A DNA stretch of 64,000 bases from Blastococcus sp. TF02-09 (GTDB lineage Bacteria; Actinomycetota; Actinomycetes; Mycobacteriales; Geodermatophilaceae): assembly GCF_003319105.1 (NCBI RefSeq), contig NZ_QOHH01000005.1:62001-126000 (forward strand), given 5' to 3'. A program made the position numbers and the translations under genes. Below the pieces are notes generated by a model, which was not told the origin of the DNA, made no database searches, and saw only the letters and a list, made by a program, of their open reading frames with translations. Below, piece by piece: positions 51,563-60,056 of the stretch (positions are counted from its first letter, which is position 1; every line of letters starts with the position of its first letter).

Positions 51563-52399
51563 ATGGGCGACGTGTCCGATCCCGTCGCCCACCCCCGGTC
51601 CGCCTCCTCCCTCCCCGCGTCCCTGACGGAGGCGGCGGCGGTCGAGCAGGCGCGCGCCGCGGCGGCGGAGACGGCCGGCGATCCCGCCCTCGTCGGCGAG
51701 CACCTCGGCGTCGAGCCGGAGGTCGCCGCGCCGGTCACCGGCGAGGTGCCGGCCGAGGAGCTGGGCGCCACCGCGACGCACACCTTCGCCAGCCGGCTGC
51801 CCGGCTACGTGGGGTGGCACTGGGCGGTCACGGTGGCCGCGGCGCCCGGCGACGACGAGGTCACCATCGACGAGGTCGTGCTGCTGCCCGGCGAGCAGGC
51901 GCTGCTGGCGCCGGCGTGGGTGCCGTGGCACGAGCGGCTGCGCCCCGGCGACCTCTCCGTCGGCGACGTGCTGCCCTCCACCGAGGACGACCCGCGGCTG
52001 GTGCCGGCCTACACCGCCGACGACGACTCCGCCGACGACCCCGAGGGCCGGATCGTCGCCTCCGAGCTGGGCCTGGGCCGCGAACGGGTCATGTCGGCCG
52101 AGGGCCGCGCCGACGCCGCCACCCGCTGGGCCGACGGCGACTTCGGCCCGGCCTCCGCGATGGCCCGCTCCGCCCCCGGCCCGTGCGCCAGCTGCGGCTT
52201 CTGGCTGCCGCTGGCCGGCTCGCTCCGGCAGCGGGTCGGCGCCTGCGGCAACGCCTACGCCCCGGCCGACGGCCGCGTCGTCACCGCCGACTACGGCTGC
52301 GGGGCGCACAGCCAGGCCACCCTCGTGGTGGCGGACCCGACCGAAGTGGTCCACACCGCGCGCTACGACACGGGGACCTACGACGTCCTGAGCGACTAG
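51563..52399 (+). CDS. DUF3027 family protein
   Basis: A 278-residue actinobacterial protein. The core VGWHWAVTVAAAPGDDEVTIDEVVLLPG and APAWVPWHERLRPGDLSVGDVLPS is the DUF3027 signature. A CASCGF zinc-ribbon pair and a later Cys (GCGAHSQ) may bind a metal at the C-terminus. Start ATG 51563 or GTG 51572. It is divergent from the MFS gene and overlaps DUF2530 by 4 bp at its end. Function is unknown. Confidence 0.88.
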   Translation: MGDVSDPVAHPRSASSLPASLTEAAAVEQARAAAAETAGDPALVGEHLGVEPEVAAPVTGEVPAEELGATATHTFASRLPGYVGWHWAVTVAAAPGDDEVTIDEVVLLPGEQALLAPAWVPWHERLRPGDLSVGDVLPSTEDDPRLVPAYTADDDSADDPEGRIVASELGLGRERVMSAEGRADAATRWADGDFGPASAMARSAPGPCASCGFWLPLAGSLRQRVGACGNAYAPADGRVVTADYGCGAHSQATLVVADPTEVVHTARYDTGTYDVLSD

Positions 52400-52617
52400 T
52401 CTTTCCGGCCCAGCTGGCCCTGCCAGCGCATGACGCCCAGACCGAGGACGCCGAGGCCGATGGCGGCGAGGCACGTCCAGGTCCACAGCGCGTCCACCCG
52501 GTCGCCCAGCAGCAGGACGACGACGAGGGCCACCGCCCACAGCCCGATGCCGACGACGACCACCCGGGCGGTGTCCACCTGCAGCGAGGGAGGGGCCTGC
52601 TTCGTCGGGGTCGGCAC
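52396..52617 (-). CDS. DUF2530 family membrane protein
   Basis: A 73-residue protein with two membrane helices (about 19-38 and 46-62) matching the DUF2530 pattern (VVGIGLWAVALVVVLLLGDRVDALW, then WTCLAAIGLGVLGLGVMRWQG). Function is unknown. It starts at GTG 52617, six bases from TAGAGT, so it is leaderless. Confidence 0.85.
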   Translation of the reverse strand: MPTPTKQAPPSLQVDTARVVVVGIGLWAVALVVVLLLGDRVDALWTWTCLAAIGLGVLGLGVMRWQGQLGRKD

Positions 52618-52623
52618 GGTGCG

Positions 52624-52629
52624 ACTCTA
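52624..52629 (-). promoter_or_regulatory. Leaderless -10 element of the DUF2530 gene
   Basis: TAGAGT on the minus strand, six bases from GTG 52617. Confidence 0.5.
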
Positions 52630-52721
52630 GGACCCTGGTTCCCAGCCCGTAGTAGCACGGGATTCCGCCTGTGGCACGCTGTCGCCGCTCGACCGCCGCC
52701 GCACGCCCCGGGAGTACCACC

Positions 52722-54230
52722 ATGGCCGACCAGCCCCGCTCGATCGCGGGCGACACGCCCGCCGACGTCGTCGCCGACGCACCCGCCCGGCCGTACCGCA
52801 GCGAGGGCCCGCGGGCCAAGCCGAGGAACGGCCTGGACCGCTACTTCGAGATCACCGCCCGGCGCTCCACGGTCACGCGCGAGGTCCGCGGCGGGCTCAC
52901 CACCTTCTTCACGATGGCCTACATCGTGGTGCTCAACCCGATCATCCTGTCCGGCGCCGACGTCGACGGGAATTCGCTGCCCTTCGCCTCGGTCGCCGCG
53001 GTCACCGCGCTGATCGCCGGCGTCATGACCATCCTCATGGGCGTCGTCGGCCGGTATCCCTTCGCGCTTGCGACCGGCCTGGGCATCAACGCCATCGTCG
53101 CGGTCTACGCGAGCACCCAGCTGTCCTGGCCCGAGATCATGGGCCTGGTCGTGCTGGAGGGCCTGCTCATCACGCTGTTGGTGCTCACCGGTTTCCGGCG
53201 GGCGGTCTTCGAGGCCATCCCGGCCCAGCTGAAGACGGCGATCGCCGTCGGCATCGGCTTCTTCCTGACCATCATCGGGCTGGCCGACGCCGGGGTGATC
53301 CGGCCGGGCAACCCGCTGATCAGCTTCGGTGACGGTGGGCAGCTCGCCGGCTGGCCGATGCTCGTGTTCGTCATCGGCCTGCTGCTCAGCGCCGTGCTCG
53401 TGGTGCGCAAGGTCAAGGGCGCCCTGCTGATCGGCATCATCGCGACCACCGTCCTCGCGATCGTCGTCGAGGCGATCGCCGACATCGGCCCCCGCTTCGG
53501 CGCGGACGGCGCGGTGAACGACCGCGGGTGGGCGCTGCAGGTGCCCCAGCTGCCCGACGACGTCGTGAGCAGCCCGGACCTGTCGCTGATCGGCAACTTC
53601 TCGCTGTTCGGCGGCTTCGAGCGGATCGGCGTCATCGCCGCGCTGCTGATCGTCTTCTCGATCATGATCGCCGACTTCTTCGACACCGTCGGCACGGTCA
53701 CCGCCGTCGGTGCCGAGGGCGACATGCTCGACGAGAAGCGCAACCTGCCCCGGTCCCAGCCGGTGCTGCTGGTCGACTCCCTCGCCGCCGCGGCTGGTGG
53801 TGCCGGCAGCGTCTCGTCGAACACGACCTACATCGAGAGCACCGCCGGTGTGGCCGACGGCGCCCGCACGGGTCTGGCCAGCATCGTCACCGGCGTGCTG
53901 TTCCTCGTGGCCATGCTGTTCACGCCGCTGGTGGAGATGGTCCCGTCCGAGGCCGCGGCACCCGCGCTGGTCATCGTGGGCGCGCTGATGATCACCCAGA
54001 TCCGAAACCTCGCGTGGGACGACATGTCGCTGGTCATCCCAGCGTTCCTCACGATCGCGCTGATGCCGTTCACCTACTCGATCACCAACGGCATCGGCGC
54101 CGGCGTCGTCTCCTACGTCGTGCTCCAGCTGGCCGTCGGGCGCCGCCGGGCGATCCACCCGCTGATGTGGGTCATCGCGGTGCTGTTCGTCGTCTACTTC
54201 GCTCTCGAGCCGCTGCAGCAGGTGTTCTAG
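52722..54230 (+). CDS. NCS2 family purine permease (AzgA/GhxP-like)
   Basis: A 502-residue transporter of the AzgA-like NCS2 subfamily with about 13 helices. The N-terminal TTFFTMAYIVVLNPIIL motif, the YPFALATGLGINAIVA segment near residue 110, the MIADFFDTVGTV motif near 320 and SNTTYIESTAGVADGARTG near 370 are all conserved and form the nucleobase site. The likely substrate is adenine, guanine or hypoxanthine with H+. Start ATG 52722. No purine enzyme is adjacent. Confidence 0.93.
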   Translation: MADQPRSIAGDTPADVVADAPARPYRSEGPRAKPRNGLDRYFEITARRSTVTREVRGGLTTFFTMAYIVVLNPIILSGADVDGNSLPFASVAAVTALIAGVMTILMGVVGRYPFALATGLGINAIVAVYASTQLSWPEIMGLVVLEGLLITLLVLTGFRRAVFEAIPAQLKTAIAVGIGFFLTIIGLADAGVIRPGNPLISFGDGGQLAGWPMLVFVIGLLLSAVLVVRKVKGALLIGIIATTVLAIVVEAIADIGPRFGADGAVNDRGWALQVPQLPDDVVSSPDLSLIGNFSLFGGFERIGVIAALLIVFSIMIADFFDTVGTVTAVGAEGDMLDEKRNLPRSQPVLLVDSLAAAAGGAGSVSSNTTYIESTAGVADGARTGLASIVTGVLFLVAMLFTPLVEMVPSEAAAPALVIVGALMITQIRNLAWDDMSLVIPAFLTIALMPFTYSITNGIGAGVVSYVVLQLAVGRRRAIHPLMWVIAVLFVVYFALEPLQQVF

Positions 54231-54234
54231 GGCG

Positions 54235-54253
54235 GTTAGTGAGATAAGCTAAC
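54235..54253. promoter_or_regulatory. Inverted repeat at the marR promoter (candidate MarR operator)
   Basis: GTTAG-TGAGATAAG-CTAAC, five-base arms with a 9-bp spacer. It lies over a TAAGCT -10 hexamer (54245-54250) that ends six bases before the GTG of the MarR gene, suggesting autoregulation. Confidence 0.55.
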
Positions 54254-54256
54254 TAT

Positions 54257-54691
54257 GTGACCCGGACGACGCTGGACACCGCAGCGCTGGCGCACGACCT
54301 GCGGCTCGGGGTCATGCGGTTCGCGCGCCGGCTGCGGCACCAGCGGGTCGACACGTCGGTGACCATCACCCACCTCTCCGCGCTGTCCACGCTGGAGCGG
54401 CACGGGCCGATGAGCCCGGGCGAGCTGGCGGCGCACGAGCGGGTGCAGCCGCCGTCGATGACCCGGGTCGTCGTGGCGCTCGAGGGGATGGGGCTGCTCA
54501 CCCGGACGCCGCACCCCACCGACGGGCGGCAGGTGGTCCTCGATCTCACCGACCCCGCCCGGGAGCTGCTCGCGGCCGAGGGACGCGCCCGGGACGCGTG
54601 GCTGGCCGAGAAGCTCCAGGCGCTCAGCCCCGAGAAGCGGGCGGTGCTCCGCGACGCGGCCGCGATCATGGACGAGCTGGCCGCCGGGTGA
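54257..54691 (+). CDS. MarR family transcriptional regulator
   Basis: A 144-residue winged-helix protein with the MarR layout: N-terminal dimerisation helices, recognition helix around HERVQPPSMTRVVVALEGMGL (residues 55-75), wing RTPHPTDGRQVVLDLT, C-terminal dimerisation helices. The ligand is unknown. Its stop overlaps the MFS start by 4 bp (GTGA), so it most likely controls that exporter and itself through the palindrome at 54235. Confidence 0.94.
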   Translation: MTRTTLDTAALAHDLRLGVMRFARRLRHQRVDTSVTITHLSALSTLERHGPMSPGELAAHERVQPPSMTRVVVALEGMGLLTRTPHPTDGRQVVLDLTDPARELLAAEGRARDAWLAEKLQALSPEKRAVLRDAAAIMDELAAG

Positions 54692-56061
54692 GCGCTGCGC
54701 AGACCACCTCGGACGGCGGCATGTTCCGTGCCCTCCGGGTGCCCAACTACCGCCGCTACGCCTCGGCCAACCTGGTCAGCCAGACCGGCACCTGGATGCA
54801 GCGGATCGGCCAGGACTGGCTGGTCCTGCAGCTCTCCGACGACAGCGGCGTCGCCCTCGGGCTGATCACCGCCCTCCAGTTCGCGCCCACCGTGCTGTTC
54901 AGCCCCTACGGCGGGCTGCTCGCCGACCGCTACCCCAAGCGGCGGCTGCTCCAGATCTCCCAGGCCTCCATGGGCCTGCTGGCCCTGGTGCTCGCCGTCC
55001 TGGTGGCCACCGGCTCGGTGGCCCTGTGGCACGTCTTCGTGCTGGCCGCCGGTCTCGGGGCGGCCGCGGCGATCGACGCGCCCGTCCGGCAGTCGTTCGT
55101 CTCGGAGATGGTCGGCCCGGAGCTGCTCACCAACGCGGTCAGCCTCAACTCGACGATCTTCAACGGCGCCCGCCTCGTCGGCCCCTCGGTGGCGGGGCTG
55201 CTCATCGGCGCGGCCTCGGGCAACACCGCCCCGGCGTTCTTCATCAACGCGGCCAGCTTCGGCGTCACCATCCTGGCGCTGGCCTCGATGCGCGCCGACG
55301 AGCTGCGGCCCAGCGCGCCGGTCGCCCGCGGCAAGGGACAGCTGCGCGCGGGGGCGGCCTACGCCTGGGCGCACCGCGACCTGGTGCTGGCGATGGGGCT
55401 GGCCTTCGTCGTGGGCACCTTCGGCTTCAACTACCAGATCACCATCGCGCTGATGGCCCGCGAGGAGTTCCAGCTGGGTGCCGAGGCGTTCGGCCTGCTG
55501 GCCACCGTGTTCGCCGTCGGCTCGCTCAGCGGCGCGCTGCTCTCCACCCGCCGCAGCCGCCGCCCGAGGCGCCGCTTCCTCGTCGGGTCCGCGCTGGTCT
55601 TCGCCGTCCTCACCATCGTCACCGGGCTCATGCCCGGCTACGTCTGGTTCGGCGTGCTGCTGGTGCCCACGGGGGCGGCGGCCCTGGTCTTCAGCGTGGC
55701 GAACAACAGCTTCGTGCAGCTGGGCGTCGACCCGCAGATGCGCGGCCGGGTCATGGCGCTGTACTTCATGTGCTTCATGGGTGGGACGCCGATCGGGGCG
55801 CCGCTGATCGGCGTGATCGCCGAGCACCTCGGCCCGCGCTGGGGCCTGCTGCTCGGCGGAGGGATCGTGCTCGTGGCCGCCGGGGTGGCCGGAGCCCTCC
55901 TGGCCCGGGGCCGCGCCGTGCGGCTGGAGCCCCTCCGCGAGCGGCCGTGGATGCGCCTGCACGTGAGCGAGCGCGCCGTCGCACCGCCGGCCGAGCGGGC
56001 CGCCGAGGAGGTCGTCGCCGGCCGGGCGCCCGGCGTGCAGTCCGCGTCGTCGGGCGGCTGA
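54688..56061 (+). CDS. MFS transporter (enterobactin exporter EntS-like)
   Basis: A 457-residue MFS_3-type transporter with 12 helices. Conserved features: NYRRYASANLVSQTGTWMQRIGQDWLVLQLS near the N-terminus, the motif A-like LLADRYPKRRLL near 80, and VFSVANNSFVQLGVDPQMRGRVMALYFM near 340. The group includes exporters of siderophores, macrolides and other small molecules. Co-translation with a MarR regulator suggests drug or metabolite efflux; no specific substrate can be assigned. Confidence 0.92.
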   Translation: MSAAQTTSDGGMFRALRVPNYRRYASANLVSQTGTWMQRIGQDWLVLQLSDDSGVALGLITALQFAPTVLFSPYGGLLADRYPKRRLLQISQASMGLLALVLAVLVATGSVALWHVFVLAAGLGAAAAIDAPVRQSFVSEMVGPELLTNAVSLNSTIFNGARLVGPSVAGLLIGAASGNTAPAFFINAASFGVTILALASMRADELRPSAPVARGKGQLRAGAAYAWAHRDLVLAMGLAFVVGTFGFNYQITIALMAREEFQLGAEAFGLLATVFAVGSLSGALLSTRRSRRPRRRFLVGSALVFAVLTIVTGLMPGYVWFGVLLVPTGAAALVFSVANNSFVQLGVDPQMRGRVMALYFMCFMGGTPIGAPLIGVIAEHLGPRWGLLLGGGIVLVAAGVAGALLARGRAVRLEPLRERPWMRLHVSERAVAPPAERAAEEVVAGRAPGVQSASSGG

Positions 56062-56108
56062 TCCGCGGGTACCGTCGGCTCGTCGGCCCACGACGGTCCG
56101 GAGATGCC

Positions 56109-56495
56109 ATGACCGGTTCGCTGATCGCGCTCGGGCTCATGTTCGCCGCGTTCTGCGCCGTCGTCGTCGGTTTCGGTCCCACCGAGCGGTGGCTGGCCGA
56201 GCTGGCCGCCCGGCGGCATGCGCGCACCCTGCCGCCGCTGGACCGGCGGCCGCTGCAGGCCGTGGCCGCCGACGTCCGCCGGCTGCGCCGCCAGCTCGGC
56301 CTGGTGCCCGCCGGTGCGCCGATGGCGCGGCGCAGGGCGCTGCAGGCCGCCTTCGACGACGTGCTCGTCGAGGCGGCACGGATGCTCGCGGTGCCGCACA
56401 CGCTGACCACCGAGCCGCTCGGACGGGCGCGCGACGCGGAGCGGCTGCGGCTGCTCGCCGAGCTGGAGGCCGCCGGGCTGGCGGTGGGGGACTGA
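56109..56495 (+). CDS. Hypothetical protein with one membrane helix
   Basis: A 128-residue protein: a single N-terminal membrane helix (5-23), then a basic, helical cytoplasmic domain rich in Arg, Ala and Leu. No known motif. The GGAG at 56099-56102 serves as ribosome site. Its stop TGA overlaps a CTG that appears to be the start of the thpR gene. Function is unknown. Confidence 0.65.
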   Translation: MTGSLIALGLMFAAFCAVVVGFGPTERWLAELAARRHARTLPPLDRRPLQAVAADVRRLRRQLGLVPAGAPMARRRALQAAFDDVLVEAARMLAVPHTLTTEPLGRARDAERLRLLAELEAAGLAVGD

Positions 56496-57049
56496 CCGCC
56501 GCCCGGCTGTTCTTCGCCGTCGACCCACCCGAGGCGGCGCGCACCCACCTCGAGCAGGCGATCGGGCCGCTGCGGAACCTGCCCGGCGCACCGCGCTGGA
56601 CCGATCCGGGGCGCTGGCACCTCACGCTGCTGTTCCTCGGTGCGGTGCAGCACCCGCTTCTCCCCGAGCTCGTCGCCCGGGCCGCGTCCGCGGTGACCGT
56701 CGCGCCACCGATGCGGCTGCGCCTGGCCGGCGGGGGCCGGTTCGGGTCCGCCCGACGGCCGTCGGTGGCCTGGGCCGGGCTCGACGGCGACGTCCGCCCG
56801 CTCACCGACCTCGCCGCCCGGCTCGCCGCCGGAGCCCGGACGCTGGGGCTGCCCGTGGAGGAGCGGCCGTTCCGGCCGCACCTGACCCTCGGCCGATGGC
56901 GGACGGGTCACCCGGCGGACGGCACCTTGACCGACCGGCTGGCCTCCTACCGCGGCCCGTTCTGGCCGGTCACCGAGGTGCGGCTGTGGCAGAGCTTCCT
57001 CGGCCCGGCGCCCCGCTACGAGACGGTGGGGGCGTGGGGCGTCGGCTGA
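56492..57049 (+). CDS. thpR: RNA 2',3'-cyclic phosphodiesterase (2H family, LigT/ThpR)
   Basis: A 185-residue 2H phosphoesterase with both catalytic HxT motifs: WHLTLLFLG at His43 and FRPHLTLGR at His130 (numbered from the CTG start). It hydrolyses 2',3'-cyclic phosphates at RNA ends. No ATG, GTG or TTG lies within 90 codons upstream except one that would fuse a shadow-like Arg/Ala/Gly sequence. The CTG at 56492, overlapping the upstream stop (CTGA) behind GGTGGGGGA, is therefore the best start. A sequencing or gene-fusion effect cannot be ruled out. Confidence 0.82.
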   Translation: MTAARLFFAVDPPEAARTHLEQAIGPLRNLPGAPRWTDPGRWHLTLLFLGAVQHPLLPELVARAASAVTVAPPMRLRLAGGGRFGSARRPSVAWAGLDGDVRPLTDLAARLAAGARTLGLPVEERPFRPHLTLGRWRTGHPADGTLTDRLASYRGPFWPVTEVRLWQSFLGPAPRYETVGAWGVG

Positions 57050-57058
57050 GCGGCCCGC

Positions 57059-58873
57059 TCAGACCACGCCCGGCACCGGAGCCGTCGCCTCGGGCTGGAT
57101 GACCTCGTCGGGCTCGAGCTTCTGCGCACCGCCGATGCCCTCCTCCTCCTCGGCGTCCGGCTCCTCCACGTCCGGCTCCTCCACGTCCGGCTCCTCGGCC
57201 TCCGGCTCCTCCACGTCGGGCTCGGGGACCTCCTCCGCCGGCTTCTCGAAGGCGCGCGGATCGATGGCGCCTGCCCACTGCAGGAAGTGGCCCATGGCGT
57301 AGCCGTCGCCGGGATGGAAGGAGGGGTTGGTGGTGAAGTAGGAGTCGCGGTCGCAGGCCATCAGCCCGAGGATCACCTCGGCGACGATCGTGCCCCCGAC
57401 CGGGCCCAGCCGGTTCCCGCCCAGCAGCTCGGACTCCTTGAGGATGTAGTACCAGAGCGGCGCCTTCTTCAGCCGCTGCCAGTCCTTGCCGGTGAGGCCC
57501 AGCTCCTGGTTGGTCAGCGGCCGGAGGCCCATGGCGGCCGCGACGTCCTGGCCCGACGGCAAGCCCAGCCGCTTCCCGCGGAGCAGGTTGCGCTCGGCCA
57601 GCGAGACGATGGCACCGGCGGTCGGCGCGACCACGGTGGACGGCAGGGAGGACAGCGGGAGCGACAGCTGGGTGTCGATCTTCCGGGACATGTTGCGGTC
57701 GTCGGGGGTGCTCATGCCGGGGATGTCGAAGAAGTAGTTCCAGTCGACCCACAGGTCGTGCGGGATCGGCCGGCTGCCCCGCAGGTCCTCGTAGCCGTCA
57801 CGGCCGAAGATGGGCACGGTGTGACCGTCCTGCATCTCGTACTCGGCGCGGATCATGCTGTGCCCGAAGCGGAACGCGGCGCCCGAGTACTCGACCGGCA
57901 TGTACGGCCGCTGCTTGTTCCGGGGCGTGTAGAACCGGCAGGCGACCGTGATCGGCCCGGCCCCGCGGCGGCGGAGCAGGCCGTCGACCACGCTCCGGCC
58001 GACCATCCGGGGCAGGTAGTCGTTCACGATCAGCCACTGGTAGTGCCAGCGGACCTGCTGCTGGGCCTGCTCGAACGTCGCGCCGTCGTCGCGCAGCTTG
58101 TTGTGCAGCCGGAGGAAGGCCACGTGCAGCTGGGCCACGATGAGGTTCTCGTCGTTGCGCGGATCGCCGAGGTAGGCCGCACCCACCTCGTCACGCGGCA
58201 GGTCGACGAGGCCGTCGTGCTCGTGGACGAGCAGGTAGCCGGGCCGGTCGCGGTCGTAGAGCTCCGGGCTCCCCGCCGGTCCCTTGCCGTAGACGCTGCC
58301 GAGGTCGAACCGGGGCGTGTCGAAGTTCGTCATGGCCCGCGGGTCCTGCTGCTGCTGCGAGAGCGGCGTCTTGTCCAGGGTCATGTCGTGGTCGATGAAC
58401 TGACCCAGGTAGATGTAACCGGCCGGGATGCCGGGGTTGTCGAACTCCACGTCGGAGTCCTTGACGTCGCTGAGCGGCGCCTTGCCGTCGTTCATCTGCG
58501 CAGCCAGCGCGAGCAGCAGCGCGTCCGGCGGGTTGAACGCCGGCAGGCGCTTGAACATGACCCCGAACCGGGCCTCCTTGTCCCGGCCCGCCCGCACCGC
58601 GATGTCGCTGCCCCGCGGGTTGCCGACGGCGTGGGCGCCGCGGGTGGCCCGGGCGGGCCGGCGCGGCGCGGCGGGCGCGGCCGGAGGGCGGCGGGCCGGC
58701 GCCGCCTGTGCCGTGCCACCGAGCCCGGCGACCACCGGCATCGCGAGGAGTCCGGCGAGGCCGGCGATCATCGACCGCCGGGACAGCGTGCCGGCGGCGG
58801 CCGCAGGTGGTTCGGCGGCCCGGGCTCCGCTGAAGGGGCAGACCGCTCCGGACGTCGTGTCGAACTCGCGCAT
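57059..58873 (-). CDS. Tat-exported animal-type heme peroxidase with acidic C-terminal repeats
   Basis: A 604-residue peroxidase-cyclooxygenase superfamily enzyme. Twin-arginine signal SRRSMIAG at residues 31-38. The distal His is in GQFIDHDMT near 160, the proximal His in FRFGHSMIR near 334, and the LFVEHNR-type helix appears as VAFLRLHNKLRDDG near 250. The final 45 residues are a repetitive acidic tail of PDVEEPE units before KLEPDEVIQPEATAP. The mature protein should oxidise halides or phenols with H2O2 outside the cell. The tail may bind Ca2+ or matrix, which is speculation. ATG 58873; shorter than the open frame, which continues to 58957. Confidence 0.92.
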   Translation of the reverse strand: MREFDTTSGAVCPFSGARAAEPPAAAAGTLSRRSMIAGLAGLLAMPVVAGLGGTAQAAPARRPPAAPAAPRRPARATRGAHAVGNPRGSDIAVRAGRDKEARFGVMFKRLPAFNPPDALLLALAAQMNDGKAPLSDVKDSDVEFDNPGIPAGYIYLGQFIDHDMTLDKTPLSQQQQDPRAMTNFDTPRFDLGSVYGKGPAGSPELYDRDRPGYLLVHEHDGLVDLPRDEVGAAYLGDPRNDENLIVAQLHVAFLRLHNKLRDDGATFEQAQQQVRWHYQWLIVNDYLPRMVGRSVVDGLLRRRGAGPITVACRFYTPRNKQRPYMPVEYSGAAFRFGHSMIRAEYEMQDGHTVPIFGRDGYEDLRGSRPIPHDLWVDWNYFFDIPGMSTPDDRNMSRKIDTQLSLPLSSLPSTVVAPTAGAIVSLAERNLLRGKRLGLPSGQDVAAAMGLRPLTNQELGLTGKDWQRLKKAPLWYYILKESELLGGNRLGPVGGTIVAEVILGLMACDRDSYFTTNPSFHPGDGYAMGHFLQWAGAIDPRAFEKPAEEVPEPDVEEPEAEEPDVEEPDVEEPDAEEEEGIGGAQKLEPDEVIQPEATAPVPGVV

Positions 58874-58977
58874 GATCCCCCGCCCTCGCGCGCGAGCGGC
58901 CCCGTCGGCTGCCCGGCGGGGACGAGCGTCGGTCGAGGGCGGGGGTCCCGGACACACGTATCCGGAGGGGGTCAGGC

Positions 58978-58993
58978 CCCCCAGAACTGGGGG
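58978..58993. promoter_or_regulatory. CCCCCAG-AA-CTGGGGG palindrome upstream of the peroxidase gene
   Basis: A perfect 7+2+7 palindrome 105-120 bp upstream of the peroxidase ATG, flanked by a second inverted repeat (CCGGACACACGTA at 58948-58960 and TACGTGTCCGG at 59015-59025). The 187-bp gap 58874-59060 holds only these. The regulator is unknown; the form resembles CsoR-type operators. Confidence 0.4.
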
Positions 58994-59060
58994 TCAGAGG
59001 ACGGCGTGTTGCGCTACGTGTCCGGCCGACAGCGGTGCGATGTCGAAACTGCGGAGGTCG

Positions 59061-60029
59061 TCACCATGCGTACTCCATCGGTGCCGCCTTGTAACCCGGG
59101 AAGATCGCGTCGAGGCGGGCCAGCTGGTCGTCGGTCAGCGTCACGTCGAGCGCGCGGAGACCGCCCTCGAGCTGTTCCATCGTGCGCGGCCCGACGATCG
59201 GCGCGGTGACGGCCGGCTGGTGCAGCAGCCAGGCGACACCGACGTCCGCGGGCGCGGCCCCGAGCTCGCGGCAGAAGGCCTCGTACTGCTCCAGCGCCGG
59301 CCGGTGCTCCTCGATGCGCGCCTGGGTCCGTTCCTCGTTGCGACGTCCGCCCTCGGTCTTCTCCAGCACGCCGGCGAGCAGGCCGCCGGCCAGCGGGCTC
59401 CACGGGATGATGCCGATGCCGTAGTGCTGGGCGGCCGGGAGCACCTCGAGCTCGACGTGCCGGGTGAGCAGGTTGTAGTGCGACTGCTCGCTCACCAGAC
59501 CCACGAAGTGGCGCCGCGCCGCGGCCTCGTTGGCGGCGGCGAGCTGCCAGGCGGCGTGGTTGGACGAGCCGACGTAGAGCACCTTGCCCTGGGCGACGAG
59601 CGTCTCGCAGGCCTGCCAGATCTCCTCCCACGGCGTGCGCAGGTCGACGTGGTGGAACTGGTAGAGGTCGATCCAGTCGGTCTGCATCCGGCGCAGCGAG
59701 GCCTCGCACGCCCGCACGATGTTGCGCGCCGAGAGGAAGGTGTCGTTCGGCCAGTCCGACATGCCGCCGTAGACCTTGGTGGCGAGCACGACCTTGTCCC
59801 GCCGCTCACCGCCCTGCGCGAACCAGGTGCCGAGCACCTCCTCGGTGCGGCCCTTGCCGGCGTCGAAGCCGTAGACGTTCGCGGTGTCGAAGAAGTTGAT
59901 CCCCTCGGCCAGGGCGCGGTCCATGATCTCGTGGCTGTCGGCCTCCTCGGTCTTCCAGCCGAAGTTCATCGTGCCGAGGCACAGGCGGGAGACCGTGAGG
60001 CCGCTGCGGCCGAGGTGCGTGTAGTCCAT
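59061..60029 (-). CDS. Aldo/keto reductase family oxidoreductase
   Basis: A 322-residue TIM-barrel NADPH-dependent reductase of the potassium channel beta-subunit/YhdN-like group. The tetrad Asp48, Tyr53 (FFDTANVYG), Lys85 (ATKVYGG) and His126 (YQFHH) is intact. C-terminal PIVGPRTMEQLEGG contributes to cofactor binding. The physiological aldehyde or ketone is unknown. The ATG at 60029 is divergent from the thioesterase gene with only 27 bp between. Confidence 0.95.
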   Translation of the reverse strand: MDYTHLGRSGLTVSRLCLGTMNFGWKTEEADSHEIMDRALAEGINFFDTANVYGFDAGKGRTEEVLGTWFAQGGERRDKVVLATKVYGGMSDWPNDTFLSARNIVRACEASLRRMQTDWIDLYQFHHVDLRTPWEEIWQACETLVAQGKVLYVGSSNHAAWQLAAANEAAARRHFVGLVSEQSHYNLLTRHVELEVLPAAQHYGIGIIPWSPLAGGLLAGVLEKTEGGRRNEERTQARIEEHRPALEQYEAFCRELGAAPADVGVAWLLHQPAVTAPIVGPRTMEQLEGGLRALDVTLTDDQLARLDAIFPGYKAAPMEYAW

Positions 60030-60056
60030 GTCGATCACCCTGGCACTCTGTGATGC

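Noticed and set aside
57287..59209. A 640-codon plus-strand frame opposite the peroxidase
   Set aside because: Shadow frame; Val/Arg/Gln-rich without domains, while the opposite strand encodes a full peroxidase.
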